Shown piece after piece: positions 33,801 through 45,437 of a stretch of 64,000 nt of DNA. Both the position numbers and the translations under genes were made by a program. Origin of the DNA: Pyrenophora tritici-repentis (taxonomy: Eukaryota; Ascomycota; Dothideomycetes; Pleosporales; Pleosporaceae); NCBI RefSeq assembly GCF_003171515.1, contig NC_089390.1:6200001-6264000 (forward strand), written 5' to 3'. Each line of letters begins with the position of its first letter. Positions within the stretch are counted from its first letter, which is position 1. The notes below the pieces were generated by a model. That model was not told the DNA's origin. It searched no databases and saw only the letters and a program-made list of their open reading frames with translations.

Positions 33801-36048
33801 CGTGTACGAGATCCTGAGGACAGAGCTTGACACTGGCACCAGCGACGCCGCAGTGTTGCAGATGGCAGTCAAGGCCGTCAACGACACCGCAGGCCCAGAC
33901 GGGCTCGTACCCACGCTGCTCGTCTTCGGTGCATACCCCCGGATATCCATGGATTCACCACCATCTCCCTCGATAACCCATCGCGCGGAGGCAATCCAGA
34001 AAGCGATGAGGGCGCTGCGGAAGGCCTCAGCGGAACATGCGGTGAGCAACGCACTTGGTACCAGGAATGGGCCTACTACAGACGGGGTACTGTCACTGCC
34101 TCTTCAGAGTGAGGTGATGGTATGGCGCGAGAAGAATGGATGGCAAGGGCCGTATAGAGTCATCGATATGAAGGACCACGATGTTACTGTAGACATGATC
34201 AACGGCCCAACGACGTTCCGATCCACTGTCGTAAAACCGTACTATCGCGATCTGACTACAGCGATAGACGGCGCAGATCAAGGCACAGGTGGATCTCCGA
34301 CCACAGACGAAGCGATTGCTGATGAACCGCCACTACCGGTACCACCGGCGGAAGCCAACCAAGCGGCTCAGCCGCGCAAGCGGGGCCGCCCACCTGGATC
34401 AAAGAACAAGCCCAAGGTGCAGTACCTGTCGAAGAAGGAGGAGGACGATTACGCCCTGGCCGTCAAGCTACGCAATGACGGCGTGATTAACGTCCCGGGC
34501 GCTCCATTCGAAGCATCCGATCAGAAGGAGATCGACGACCTCGTCGGCCGTGGAGTATTCAGTTTTGAGCTGTTTGATCCAACTCTACACGGCGGGTATC
34601 GTATCTTCAAATCGCGCATGGTCCGCGAAGTCAAAGGCAAGACCATGGTCCCGTACGAGAAATCACGCCTCGTTGTTCAAGGTTACAATGACGAGGGCAA
34701 ACACGAGATCCTGACGCAGTCGCCAACCATCCAACGAGCCAGCCAGCGCCTGATTCTAGCCCTAGCGCCTGCATTACTCGATGAGGGCATGGTTGTGGAA
34801 CTACGAGATATCACGCAAGCGTACCCACAGGCACAAACAGAGCTATTCCGCACGGTTTTAGCGCACCTCCCAAAGGAGCTTATAACAAAGTATCCCAAGG
34901 GAACAATTATTCGCGTAATCAAGCCACTCTATGGAATCGCGGAAGCAGGAGTCCACTGGTTTGCTACGTACCAAGGACACCACTGCAAGGAGCTCGACAT
35001 GGCTACATCAACGTATGACCCGTGCCTCCTGATCACGAACGGGAGACGGGAAGCGTTTGGAATAGTGGGCCTGCAGACAGACGATACTCTCGCGATTGGG
35101 ACGCCTGCATTCTCTGGTGCAGAAGACGCTGCGCTCCAGAAAGCCAATTTTCGAGCTAAGCCCAAGGAGAGACTGTCCAAAGAAGTATCACTCGAGTTCA
35201 ACGGATGTACTCTAACGTTGCGCGGAGACACGATTCTACTTACGCAGAAGGGACAAGGTGCCAAGATCGAAATCATTGATCCGAAGGCAGCAAACCGAGC
35301 ACAGAAGTACATGGAGCAGCGCGCGCGTGGCGCGTACATTGCGTCGATATGCCAACCTGAAGCATCGTTCGATCTTTCCGCGGCTGCGCAAATACAACAA
35401 CCTAAGGACACAGAATACGTGAAGCTTAACCGCCGGCTGCAGTGGCAATCTGAGAGCATACAACGAGGCCTGCGATACGTCCCTCTCGACCTCGCTACAG
35501 CAAAGCTGGTAGTGTTCACAGACGGATCCTTCGCGAACAACCAAGACCTTAGCTCACAGCTAGGGTACCTACTTATCCTTGCGAATGAGTCGAGTCGACA
35601 AGACAGCACGTTTGATATTCGTGGTAACGTAATCCATTGGAGTTCGACCAAATGCAAACGCGTTACCCGGAGCGTTCTTGCCTCAGAAACGTACGGCATG
35701 GTTAGCGGTGTCGACATCGCTATCGCTATCCTAACAACCCTCAAGATAATTACAGGACGCCTAGGTCTACCACCGATCCCACTTATTGTGTGTACGGATT
35801 CATACTCCTTGTATGAATGCCTCGTCAAACTCGGAACAACTGCTGAGAAGCGACTGATGATCGACATCATGGCGCTTCGGCAGTCATACGAGCGTCGCGA
35901 GATCACTGAGATCCGCTGGATCAACGGAGAGGACAACCCCGCGGACGCATTCACGAAAGCAACACCAAATCGCGCGTTAGAACGTTTCATCGAAAGCAAC
36001 AAGCTGTCAATCCGAGTAGAGGGATCTGTGCAGCGACCTACGGAGTAG
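30898..36048 (+). CDS. Copia Gag-Pol polyprotein (intact)
   Basis: The frame is open from 30757, but the first ATG is at 30898 (MASSSRR), giving 1716 residues. Order: Gag with Gln/Arg-rich middle; zinc knuckle near residue 557 written C-x2-C-x4-C-x4-H, a variant of CCHC; aspartic protease DTGAS near 673; integrase with an HHCC-type N-domain (about 798-845) and D, D, E catalytic set in LVDVMYL, THDAGTNF and IGKVERY; reverse transcriptase about 1215-1400 with DITQAYPQ and LQTDDTLAIG; RNase H from about 1540 with FTDGSFAN, LASETYG and CTDSYSL, ending with NPADAFTK. No break is seen, so this copy could be autonomous. The codons before the ATG encode a Thr/Ala/Ser-rich peptide also conserved in the other copies; true initiation might be non-AUG. 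Confidence 0.92.
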   Translation: MASSSRRVVPTLEALLGTTNIKPREWHHIDPEIWEDNVEAPDDEVGITTATTYIARAIADYTDRPTADEELFWEFRQDFEGWTEAMFLRAQPIYTKELKRILRFKGVYTGRINMAPSESLARLLRMEEYLEWPQDVFQSAVFDTRSAAHMLQERALRQQRSEGSVQSTDRRLSSQAQSRTQTPVRTRGRDVDSRQTRDQDQTHARVQGRQETVEEEQQIQDQLAKTIEKAQNQPIRSQPVETTESAPQPAYQRVQSQQPPLTYNNFDRFREYTPAYPQRPKGLSVPPIVPSGETDPYKAVPPIEFGNEKLDPKTINVFVKMWDRDKKYTGKPYDLLDDKLKIFYSICYHADIEPGQFHAVFPRILDGRAEEYYLHFVDQRMDTFLTAYTKLKNHFDTDVNHGHYYADWTTTSFVKVRRENPEKNLHEVLDIMLDKLQLCQRALGQQYMGEYALRTTVITACRGVKELEMALYKPSLECEVLFGDLRSSIENSLAMTVSVNFTEADTDSQYYLDRRYNNNSSGRLRGNYNPRGGRSGFTRGRGGLQHRSGVNTQIDKKCYVCGKTGCWSTNHTLEERKRSKAQYITHCAITGEQMEFSTFLVAYEGEEVDQFFLEEQDEDDEDQRLAVKYLTDQAFLHHVTGEDVYRCKEPITPATQFLIEDRYSRITYQGILPDTGASNVSTAGKEQFWALQTEDPTVTLDTSTAGNASVQFGKGSVTTSIGTAHVSTQIGKIKFEVLNAPTPFLLCLKDMDRLHVYFNNTTDQLVQGKATFPVIRKWGHPWFHLSKAERARVFLTETELRRLHRRFGHPAVERLIRLLKRAGHEDVDERLLREIQTFCHHCQAHDPAPRRFKFRLKDDREFNFEILVDVMYLSGKPVLHVIDSATTFNGARFLPSMSAKDTWEALRLLWIDTYQGPPDIVTHDAGTNFASVEFRSEAKIMGITCKQVPTEAHWSIGKVERYHAPLRRVYEILRTELDTGTSDAAVLQMAVKAVNDTAGPDGLVPTLLVFGAYPRISMDSPPSPSITHRAEAIQKAMRALRKASAEHAVSNALGTRNGPTTDGVLSLPLQSEVMVWREKNGWQGPYRVIDMKDHDVTVDMINGPTTFRSTVVKPYYRDLTTAIDGADQGTGGSPTTDEAIADEPPLPVPPAEANQAAQPRKRGRPPGSKNKPKVQYLSKKEEDDYALAVKLRNDGVINVPGAPFEASDQKEIDDLVGRGVFSFELFDPTLHGGYRIFKSRMVREVKGKTMVPYEKSRLVVQGYNDEGKHEILTQSPTIQRASQRLILALAPALLDEGMVVELRDITQAYPQAQTELFRTVLAHLPKELITKYPKGTIIRVIKPLYGIAEAGVHWFATYQGHHCKELDMATSTYDPCLLITNGRREAFGIVGLQTDDTLAIGTPAFSGAEDAALQKANFRAKPKERLSKEVSLEFNGCTLTLRGDTILLTQKGQGAKIEIIDPKAANRAQKYMEQRARGAYIASICQPEASFDLSAAAQIQQPKDTEYVKLNRRLQWQSESIQRGLRYVPLDLATAKLVVFTDGSFANNQDLSSQLGYLLILANESSRQDSTFDIRGNVIHWSSTKCKRVTRSVLASETYGMVSGVDIAIAILTTLKIITGRLGLPPIPLIVCTDSYSLYECLVKLGTTAEKRLMIDIMALRQSYERREITEIRWINGEDNPADAFTKATPNRALERFIESNKLSIRVEGSVQRPTE

Positions 36049-36142
36049 GCACATATGCCTATTTGGAATCCCTCTCATTGTGCCCTTTTTAGAAGACCCG
36101 TTTTTCCTTACATCAGTCGTTACAATAAGAAAAGATTGCCAG

Positions 36143-36339
36143 TGTCGGCATACACACGGTGTGTCGCCTAATAAGGCCCAATGTACCGCCTCGATCCTAC
36201 TTCGGCCCAACTCGGACCCAACGCTATGTATACCTTCGTAGCCCCCACATTCGTAGAATCATCAGACACCAGAATACCAATACACAAGATTACCTTAGCT
36301 ACTGTTATTCACCGTACGATCGTACAAGGCCTTCCAACA
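36143..36339 (+). repeat. 3' LTR of Copia A (D type)
   Basis: 197 bp with ATCAGACACC (G type) and followed by gtgta, exactly as at the matching end of element D. A purine tract AAGAAAAG lies just upstream. Confidence 0.9.
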
Positions 36340-36453
36340 GTGTAACACCGGCACAAAGATTTTTCCGGTAAACGTAGCAAACTTTTCACCTGTTTCTCGA
36401 CTACGACTTGCATTGATCATTTCATACGCGTTTGACAACACCCACGTGCAATC

Positions 36454-37373
36454 ATGGCACAAGCTATGCAGCGCACCGAATTGATGGAGAGGCAAGTCGA
36501 TGAGATTACCTGCGACACGATTGAATGAGCTGACCATATCTCTAGCTTCCTCACTTCAGGCGATTACTCAGATCTTGTCATAAAATGCGGGAATGAAACT
36601 TTCAACGTCCATAAGGTCATTGTGTGTACGCAAGTCGAATTTTTCGCCCGCGCGATAAAGTTCGGTGGCAAAGTATGACGAATCTTTCATGAACTATATG
36701 AAGCTATCCTAAATCGAAACAGGAGACACAAGAGAATGTTATCGACCTTCCGGACGACGATCCCTAGGTGATCCATTTTCTCGTTCGATACCTGTACATG
36801 GGCCAGTACGACAACCAACTGTCAGATCCTCCAAGTTCTACGCCTGATGCACCACTCAAGCACCCGAAGCTTGCCATGGTATTCAGCGATATCCACAACG
36901 AAAATCTTGACCGCAAGTACACGTACGAATTTCCGCACACCTGCGAGCGAGATCACACGGGTAATTGTGCGACGATTTTGCTGTGCCCACACCACCTTTG
37001 CGACTACCACTGCAGAAATGACTGCCAAGGGTTTATCTGCAATCTTTGTTACATCCCGGAACCTGTTGCGCTAAACTGTCTCATTCACTCCAAAATGCAT
37101 ACGATCGCCGACAAGTATGACGTCGTTGGTCTGAAAGAGCTTTCACGAAAGCTCTTCACGCTCTCGTGCAAAGCTATTTGGAACGATGATGCCTTTCTCA
37201 GCGCTATCAGCCATGCATTTTCCACAACATTCTGTGAAGATCTAGGCCTTAGAGATCCTATTATGGAGGTCATCTCTAAACATATGGAGCTTATGCATAA
37301 GCCGGAAATGCAGGCCTTGATGCTGGAGCACGGAGATCTTGCGATTGGTGTCTTGCTTAAGAACACGGAATAG
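36454..37373 (+). pseudogene. BTB/POZ pseudogene, duplicated copy (BTB3')
   Basis: Exons 36454-36491, 36546-36672 and 36723-37373 follow the BTB1/BTB2 exon pattern. Intron 1 is a GC-AG intron (AG|GCAAGT, branch GCTGAC). Without the stop it would code 271 residues: MAQAMQRTELMES, then YSDLVIKCGNETFNVHKVIV, a Cys/His-rich insert (PHTC, LLCPHHLCDYHC, CNLC) and BACK-like helices. An in-frame TAG at 36765-36767 replaces the Glu/Lys expected after DLPDDDP, at the head of exon 3. The remaining 201-codon frame has no ATG except at 36768 (GTG) and further in, so it is probably dead. The minus-strand original at 54151 has the same stop, so the mutation came before the duplication. Confidence 0.75.
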
Positions 37374-38390
37374 TTTGCACCAAAGGCCGAGGAAGAGGAG
37401 AAAACTGGGGGGGGGGGGGGGAGGAGGGGGAGGAATAAGAGTAGGAGGAGGATACAGCAAGTTGTATCGCAGTGCATGGCTTTCCGGCATGATCTCGCTC
37501 AAGTACTAGCCTTGACACAGAAGAGTGACGATGGAGGAATACAAAACGGCTTTGGCGAAGAGTGAATTGCAGGAGACTGGCAGCCTATGATGTTCCAAAT
37601 GAAATGAGATAATATCCCACATTGTCCTTTCGCATTGTGAGTTTGTAGTCTCGGTGACAGAACCCCCGTCGAAGTGAGCCTTCTCAACTGCGCAGCGTGT
37701 CCTATGTGTTCAAATGCAGCAATGGATAGTTATATAAAAGTTGGCTTCCAGGTAAAGTTCTACGTTGGGGAAGGTGGAAACCAATGGGCCTGCACCACAT
37801 GCAAGAGCAGCCTAGTCCGCTTCCACGCCACCTTGTGGCACCATGCCAAGCCAAACACCTCGAAAGTATCACGACACAGAATTTTGCTAGGAGGATCACA
37901 TCCATTCTCATGAAAGTTATATGCGTCATACGACCTTGGAAAACCCGTGAACTGGAGATCTTGGTTGCATGAGCCACGTAATTCTTCAGTGAGTAACTTC
38001 AATGTTCCAAGGCTAAGTAGACTGCTTCTCAATCACCATAAGCTACCCCGCAGTAGTTATCCCCGTATGTGAAGCTAATTCATTTTTGAACTCTAGTAGT
38101 TGAGACTGTCGTTTCCCAATCGCGAATAAGCTAAGCTGCTTGTCTTGTACAACTGGCGCTAATCAAACTCGGGGTACATTTCGCTGCCTTCTTCTACGTC
38201 GTCGCGTAGCGACATCAGCATCCGGCCTGATTTGAAAGTCCTCGTGGAAGTGATATCACCCTCGCTTTGTCCCCCGACCCACGGAGACTCGGAGTAGCCA
38301 GTAACTACCGGTACCGCCCCGTCGTGAGAATAGTCGTCGCATGCTTCTCTACCACACTACCAGATACAGATATTCCACCCGACCGCCAAA
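37374..38390. other. Intergenic segment between BTB3' and BTB2'
   Basis: Holds a run of 15 G at 37407-37421 and a frame from 37641 with two CxxC pairs (see findings). The promoter of BTB2' lies at the right end. Confidence 0.5.
37407..37421 (+). repeat. Poly-G run (15)
   Basis: Fifteen G; its mirror is 15 C at 54103-54117. Length may be uncertain. Confidence 0.7.
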
Positions 38391-39259
38391 ATGGCTGAAG
38401 CTGCACGCGAACAGCTCCTCGCGAGTTTGAAAGGGTAAGAGTCATTCATGGCTTTGCGCTGAAGAGCAGTTGGCTAATGGAATCTAGCTTGCTCGCTTCA
38501 GGTGCGCATTCCGATTTTACTATAACCTGCGGTTCGGACTCGCACAAGGTTCACAAGAACATTGTTTGCTGGCGTGCGGACTTCTTTGCTCGGGCTATCA
38601 AGTTTGGGGGCAAGGTAAGCACTTATAACTAGCTTCGCGCGGGCACAGACTAATCTGGATCCTTAAAGGAAACCCAGGGAAGCAATGTCGATTTACCTGA
38701 AGATGAGCCAGCCATCGTCAAGCTCTTACTCCAATACATTTACGAAGGCGAATACGATCCTTTTCTTTTGGACAAGGATACAGATCTTGCTGCTGCTTTA
38801 TACTCTCCGTCAATGTCTCCTACATGGGGCAAGACACAGAGACGAAAGGAAAAGCTGATCGTGGAGCGAAATCTACGTGCAGAGCAACTTGCAGGGCTCC
38901 ATACCGCGCCAACAGACTCTTCCACTCCTACAACTGGTTCCGAGCAGTTACTCACTCATGCCAAGATGTACGAGATCGCCGAAAAGTACGATGTCGTGGG
39001 CTTAAAAGACCTTGTTAAGGAGAAGTACGACAGGGCATGCTCAAAGTATTGGAACGCGCCTTCTTTTGCCGCCTCGGCGTATCACGTTTTCTCAACCACG
39101 CTAGAGCACGACAAAGGCCTGCGCGACATCGTGTTCAAGACTATCGCCACACACATGCAAACACTCGTTAAGAAGCCGGAGGTCGAAACCTTGCTCACTG
39201 AATTCAACGGGCTGGCATTTGGTTTGCTCAAGATGAAAATTGACGAGGGTTGGAATTGA
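38391..39259 (+). CDS. BTB/POZ domain protein, duplicated copy (BTB2')
   Basis: Exons 38391-38434, 38488-38614 and 38669-39259 give 253 residues, starting MAEAAREQLLASLKG. BTB core: HSDFTITCGSDSHKVHKNIVCWRADFFARAIKFGGK, then NVDLPEDEPAIVKLLLQYIYEGEYDP. BACK-like helices follow (LLTHAKMYEIAEKYDVVGLKDLV). It lacks the Cys/His-rich insert of BTB1 and BTB3; a basic linker (KTQRRKEKLIVERN) stands there. The copy is complete with its own upstream 1 kb, so it could be expressed, doubling gene dose. Predicted sequence is the same as the minus-strand copy at 52264-53132. Confidence 0.85.
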
Positions 39260-39630
39260 TTCATTGTTCGGATGTTTGAGCGCCGTAAGGAGGGCGAAAT
39301 GATGGATAGCAGAACAGTTGCATAAACTGTAATTGACAGTTCCTCGCTGTAGACAAGCAATTGTCTGAAACAAGAGACGATAGCTTACATCTACACTTCT
39401 TTCTAAATGACTACCTTATGCATATTTGATATCACAAGTGAAGCATCTTCTAGCTGCCGTGGCCAGGAAAAGATGATATTGAGCAGATCGTTCTGTCGAA
39501 GCAAATATAAAGAAATAGACCAGCGATTACCTTACCTTTAACTAAGCAAACGGGATATTAGGCAAATAAGAAAGAAAGCACTAGGGATAGTAATGAATAA
39601 ACAATAAATAGTAGACAACAAATAATAAGC
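39260..39630. other. Downstream region of BTB2'
   Basis: AT-rich 3' region up to the Copia B insertion; nothing else seen. Confidence 0.55.
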
Positions 39631-39635
39631 CATAG

Positions 39636-39831
39636 TGTCGGCATACACACGGTGTGTCGCCTAATAAGGCCCAATGTACCGCCTCGATCCTACTTCGGCC
39701 CAACTCGGACCCAACGCTATGTATACCTTCGTAGCCCCACATTCGTAGAATCATCAGACACCAGAATACCAATACACAAGATTACCTTAGCTACTGTTAT
39801 TCACCGTACGATCGTACAAGGCCTTCCAACA
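39636..39831 (+). repeat. 5' LTR of Copia B (C type)
   Basis: 196 bp, one C shorter than the others in the GCCCC run at 39735-39738. G type at the diagnostic base. Confidence 0.9.
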
Positions 39832-40194
39832 CTGATCAGTGTTTGCACGGCAGTCACAGACAGTTAGGTTAAGAAGAGATAGATTCTTTACCCCGCGCGT
39901 TCCCTAGATTGCCTATATCAGCAAGGCGGAGTTATCTATGCTAAGCTCACTGTTAGCTATATCAGGCGTCGTTCGTGGCTAGCGACCGACCGTTACAGCC
40001 GTATCAGAAGCGTTCCAAGACGCCGTCTATACACGCGCCAACCGACCGGTTGAGATTTGACCCGTGTACAACCCACGACCACCGACGCATCTCTAGCGAA
40101 CGCAGCTAGCGCAACAAGCGTCAACAAGAACACAATAGCAGGAGAGAGAACATCATCGGAAAGAGCACCGGTAGCCAGGACACCGGCAGTAGGA

Positions 40195-43100
40195 ATGGCG
40201 AGCAGTAGTAGAAGAGTGGTACCCACACTAGAGGCGCTACTAGGGACCACAAACATAAAACCAAGAGAATGGCATCACATCGATCCAGAGATTTGGGAGG
40301 ACAACGTTGAAGCTCCAGACGATGAGGTAGGGATTACTACAGCAACAACGTACATTGCGCGTGCGATTGCGGACTATACAGATCGACCAACAGCAGATGA
40401 AGAACTCTTTTGGGAGTTCCGTCAGGACTTTGAAGGATGGACAGAGGCAATGTTCCTACGTGCCCAGCCAATATACACAAAGGAACTAAAGCGGATCCTC
40501 CGCTTTAAGGGAGTGTATACTGGCCGTATTAATATGGCACCTAGTGAGTCTCTAGCTAGGTTATTACGCATGGAGGAGTACCTAGAATGGCCTCAGGACG
40601 TATTCCAGTCGGCTGTGTTTGACACACGATCAGCTGCGCACATGTTGCAAGAGCGGGCACTACGGCAACAACGCAGTGAAGGATCAGTACAGTCCACAGA
40701 CAGGAGATTATCAAGCCAGGCCCAGAGCCGAACCCAAACGCCTGTAAGGACAAGAGGCCGAGACGTAGACAGTCGGCAAACCCGCGATCAAGACCAGACC
40801 CACGCCCGTGTGCAAGGACGACAGGAGACCGTTGAGGAAGAACAACAGATTCAGGACCAGCTAGCAAAAACGATTGAGAAAGCCCAAAACCAACCAATCC
40901 GAAGCCAGCCTGTAGAGACAACTGAATCCGCACCGCAGCCAGCCTATCAGCGCGTCCAAAGTCAGCAACCTCCCCTCACCTACAACAACTTCGACCGATT
41001 CCGCGAGTATACACCAGCATACCCGCAACGTCCGAAGGGACTGAGCGTTCCCCCAATTGTGCCCTCTGGTGAAACAGACCCGTACAAGGCAGTTCCACCA
41101 ATCGAGTTTGGCAATGAGAAACTGGATCCTAAGACGATCAATGTCTTCGTGAAAATGTGGGACCGAGACAAAAAGTATACGGGAAAGCCGTACGACCTCC
41201 TAGACGATAAATTGAAGATCTTCTACAGCATCTGTTATCACGCAGACATCGAGCCAGGGCAGTTCCATGCAGTCTTTCCACGGATTCTCGACGGCCGCGC
41301 AGAGGAGTATTACCTCCACTTCGTCGATCAGCGGATGGATACGTTCTTGACTGCCTACACAAAGCTCAAGAACCACTTCGACACAGACGTCAACCACGGC
41401 CATTACTACGCGGACTGGACGACGACATCGTTTGTCAAAGTCCGCAGGGAGAACCCCGAAAAGAACCTCCACGAGGTCCTTGACATCATGCTGGACAAGC
41501 TCCAATTGTGTCAAAGAGCACTTGGACAGCAGTACATGGGAGAATACGCGCTCCGAACGACTGTAATCACAGCATGCCGAGGCGTGAAGGAGCTCGAGAT
41601 GGCACTCTACAAGCCGTCTCTAGAATGCGAGGTTCTGTTTGGAGATCTGCGATCGTCAATCGAAAACTCACTCGCCATGACCGTCTCCGTCAACTTCACT
41701 GAGGCGGATACGGATAGCCAGTACTACTTGGATCGTCGGTACAACAACAACAGCTCTGGAAGATTGCGAGGGAATTACAACCCTCGCGGTGGACGCAGCG
41801 GATTCACCCGCGGACGCGGTGGGCTTCAGCACCGCTCTGGAGTCAACACACAAATCGACAAGAAATGTTACGTCTGCGGCAAGACAGGCTGTTGGTCCAC
41901 AAACCACACGCTTGAAGAAAGAAAACGCTCAAAAGCGCAGTACATCACACACTGCGCGATTACGGGAGAGCAAATGGAGTTTAGCACATTTCTCGTCGCG
42001 TACGAGGGGGAAGAAGTCGACCAGTTCTTCCTAGAGGAGCAAGACGAAGATGATGAGGACCAAAGATTGGCAGTTAAGTACCTCACAGATCAGGCCTTTT
42101 TGCACCACGTGACTGGAGAAGACGTCTACAGGTGCAAGGAGCCTATTACGCCCGCAACGCAGTTCCTTATCGAGGATCGATACTCGCGAATCACGTACCA
42201 AGGCATTCTTCCTGACACTGGTGCCTCAAATGTATCGACAGCCGGAAAGGAGCAGTTCTGGGCGCTCCAAACTGAGGACCCACCGTAACTCTAGATACGT
42301 CTACTGCTGGAAACGCATCTGTGCAATTTGGCAAAGGAAGCGTCACTACTTCGATTGGAACCGCACATGTATCGACACAGATTGGAAAGATCAAATTTGA
42401 GGTCTTGAACGCACCCACCCCGTTTCTCCTCTGTCTGAAAGACATGGACCGGCTCCACGTGTACTTCAACAATACTACGGACCAGCTGGTACAAGGAAAA
42501 GCTACCTTTCCAGTGATTCGCAAATGGGGACACCCGTGGTTCCACCTAAGCAAGGCAGAGCGCGCGCGCGTATTCCTTACGGAGACTGAGCTCCGACGCT
42601 TACACCGGAGGTTCGGGCATCCAGCCGTCGAACGGCTGATACGATTGCTCAAACGCGCAGGACACGAGGACGTGGATGAACGGCTGCTCCGAGAGATCCA
42701 AACGTTCTGCCATCACTGCCAAGCGCATGATCCAGCGCCGCGCCGATTCAAGTTTAGGCTGAAAGATGATCGGGAATTCAACTTCGAGATCCTCGTAGAT
42801 GTGATGTATCTGAGTGGGAAACCAGTGCTTCACGTGATCGATTCGGCTACAACATTCAACGGCGCGCGATTTCTACCGTCTATGAGCGCGAAAGACACCT
42901 GGGAAGCACTCCGCCTGCTCTGGATTGATACATACCAAGGGCCGCCAGATATCGTCACCCACGACGCCGGCACCAACTTCGCGTCAGTCGAATTCAGATC
43001 AGAGGCGAAGATCATGGGAATCACATGTAAACAAGTGCCAACCGAGGCCCATTGGTCTATCGGCAAGGTAGAAAGATACCACGCACCGCTCAGACGCGTG

Positions 43101-45343
43101 TACGAGATCCTGAGGACAGAGCTTGACACTGGCACCAGCGACGCCGCAGTGTTGCAGATGGCAGTCAAGGCCGTCAACGACACCGCAGGCCCAGACGGGC
43201 TCGTACCCACGCTGCTCGTCTTCGGTGCATACCCCGGATATCCATGGATTCACCACCATCTCCCTCGATAACCCATCGCGCGGAGGCAATCCAGAAAGCG
43301 ATGAGGGCGCTGCGGAAGGCCTCAGCGGAACATGCGGTGAGCAACGCACTTGGTACCAGGAATGGGCCTACTACAGACGGGGTACTGTCACTGCCTCTTC
43401 AGAGTGAGGTGATGGTATGGCGCGAGAAGAATGGATGGCAAGGGCCGTATAGAGTCATCGATATGAAGGACCACGATGTTACTGTAGACATGATCAACGG
43501 CCCAACGACGTTCCGATCCACTGTCGTAAAACCGTACTATCGCGATCTGACTACAGCGATAGACGGCGCAGATCAAGGCACAGGTGGATCTCCGACCACA
43601 GACGAAGCGATTGCTGATGAACCGCCACTACCGGTACCACCGGCGGAAGCCAACCAAGCGGCTCAGCCGCGCAAGCGGGGCCGCCCACCTGGATCAAAGA
43701 ACAAGCCCAAGGTGCAGTACCTGTCGAAGAAGGAGGAGGACGATTACGCCCTGGCCGTCAAGCTACGCAATGACGGCGTGATTAACGTCCCGGGCGCTCC
43801 ATTCGAAGCATCCGATCAGAAGGAGATCGACGACCTCGTCGGCCGTGGAGTATTCAGTTTTGAGCTGTTTGATCCAACTCTACACGGCGGGTATCGTATC
43901 TTCAAATCGCGCATGGTCCGCGAAGTCAAAGGCAAGACCATGGTCCCGTACGAGAAATCACGCCTCGTTGTTCAAGGTTACAATGACGAGGGCAAACACG
44001 AGATCCTGACGCAGTCGCCAACCATCCAACGAGCCAGCCAGCGCCTGATTCTAGCCCTAGCGCCTGCATTACTCGATGAGGGCATGGTTGTGGAACTACG
44101 AGATATCACGCAAGCGTACCCACAGGCACAAACAGAGCTATTCCGCACGGTTTTAGCGCACCTCCCAAAGGAGCTTATAACAAAGTATCCCAAGGGAACA
44201 ATTATTCGCGTAATCAAGCCACTCTATGGAATCGCGGAAGCAGGAGTCCACTGGTTTGCTACGTACCAAGGACACCACTGCAAGGAGCTCGACATGGCTA
44301 CATCAACGTATGACCCGTGCCTCCTGATCACGAACGGGAGACGGGAAGCGTTTGGAATAGTGGGCCTGCAGACAGACGATACTCTCGCGATTGGGACGCC
44401 TGCATTCTCTGGTGCAGAAGACGCTGCGCTCCAGAAAGCCAATTTTCGAGCTAAGCCCAAGGAGAGACTGTCCAAAGAAGTATCACTCGAGTTCAACGGA
44501 TGTACTCTAACGTTGCGCGGAGACACGATTCTACTTACGCAGAAGGGACAAGGTGCCAAGATCGAAATCATTGATCCGAAGGCAGCAAACCGAGCACAGA
44601 AGTACATGGAGCAGCGCGCGCGTGGCGCGTACATTGCGTCGATATGCCAACCTGAAGCATCGTTCGATCTTTCCGCGGCTGCGCAAATACAACAACCTAA
44701 GGACACAGAATACGTGAAGCTTAACCGCCGGCTGCAGTGGCAATCTGAGAGCATACAACGAGGCCTGCGATACGTCCCTCTCGACCTCGCTACAGCAAAG
44801 CTGGTAGTGTTCACAGACGGATCCTTCGCGAACAACCAAGACCTTAGCTCACAGCTAGGGTACCTACTTATCCTTGCGAATGAGTCGAGTCGACAAGACA
44901 GCACGTTTGATATTCGTGGTAACGTAATCCATTGGAGTTCGACCAAATGCAAACGCGTTACCCGGAGCGTTCTTGCCTCAGAAACGTACGGCATGGTTAG
45001 CGGTGTCGACATCGCTATCGCTATCCTAACAACCCTCAAGATAATTACAGGACGCCTAGGTCTACCACCGATCCCACTTATTGTGTGTACGGATTCATAC
45101 TCCTTGTATGAATGCCTCGTCAAACTCGGAACAACTGCTGAGAAGCGACTGATGATCGACATCATGGCGCTTCGGCAGTCATACGAGCGTCGCGAGATCA
45201 CTGAGATCCGCTGGATCAACGGAGAGGACAACCCCGCGGACGCATTCACGAAAGCAACACCAAATCGCGCGTTAGAACGTTTCATCGAAAGCAACAAGCT
45301 GTCAATCCGAGTAGAGGGATCTGTGCAGCGACCTACGGAGTAG
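40195..45343 (+). pseudogene. Copia gag-pol, two one-base frameshifts
   Basis: Same protein as element A but broken twice: CCC at 42279-42281 where A has CCCC (stop 42288, after the protease DTGAS region), and CCCC at 43232-43235 where A has CCCCC (end of integrase). The pieces read gag-protease (40195-42288), integrase (42321-43271) and RT-RNase H (43244-45343). Both losses are in C runs, so sequencing error is a real alternative. If they are real, the element is non-autonomous. Confidence 0.85.
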
Positions 45344-45437
45344 GCACATATGCCTATTTGGAATCCCTCTCATTGTGCCCTTTTTAGAAGACCCGTTTTT
45401 CCTTACATCAGTCGTTACAATAAGAAAAGATTGCCAG

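Larger units (their letters stand above)
30202..36339 (+). mobile_element. Ty1/Copia retrotransposon A (full length)
   Basis: LTRs at 30202-30398 and 36143-36339 (197 bp each, TGTCGG...CCAACA) bracket a 5.7-kb interior with one long gag-pol frame in the order gag, protease, integrase, RT, RNase H, which defines Copia. It carries a nested MITE at 30561-30688. Flanks do not match (ctttg left, gtgta right) and the two LTRs differ at one base (T in the left at 30324, G in the right), so it is a chimera of two insertions. Confidence 0.95.
36340..39635 (+). repeat. Inverted copy of the BTB2-BTB3 segment (left arm unique part)
   Basis: This 3296-bp segment is the reverse complement of 51888-55184, with coordinate sums of 91524 or 91523 either side of a one-base difference near 37817. 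It carries both BTB genes and ends at gtgta and catag, the flank sequences of elements D and C. Confidence 0.92.

Noticed and set aside
37407..37421. G15 run as a G-quadruplex or regulatory element
   Set aside because: A simple homopolymer of uncertain length; nothing nearby supports a function.
44224..45297. 357-codon minus-strand frame inside Copia B (and its copies in A, C and D)
   Set aside because: It is the antisense shadow of the RT-RNase H frame, present in every copy and with no domain content.
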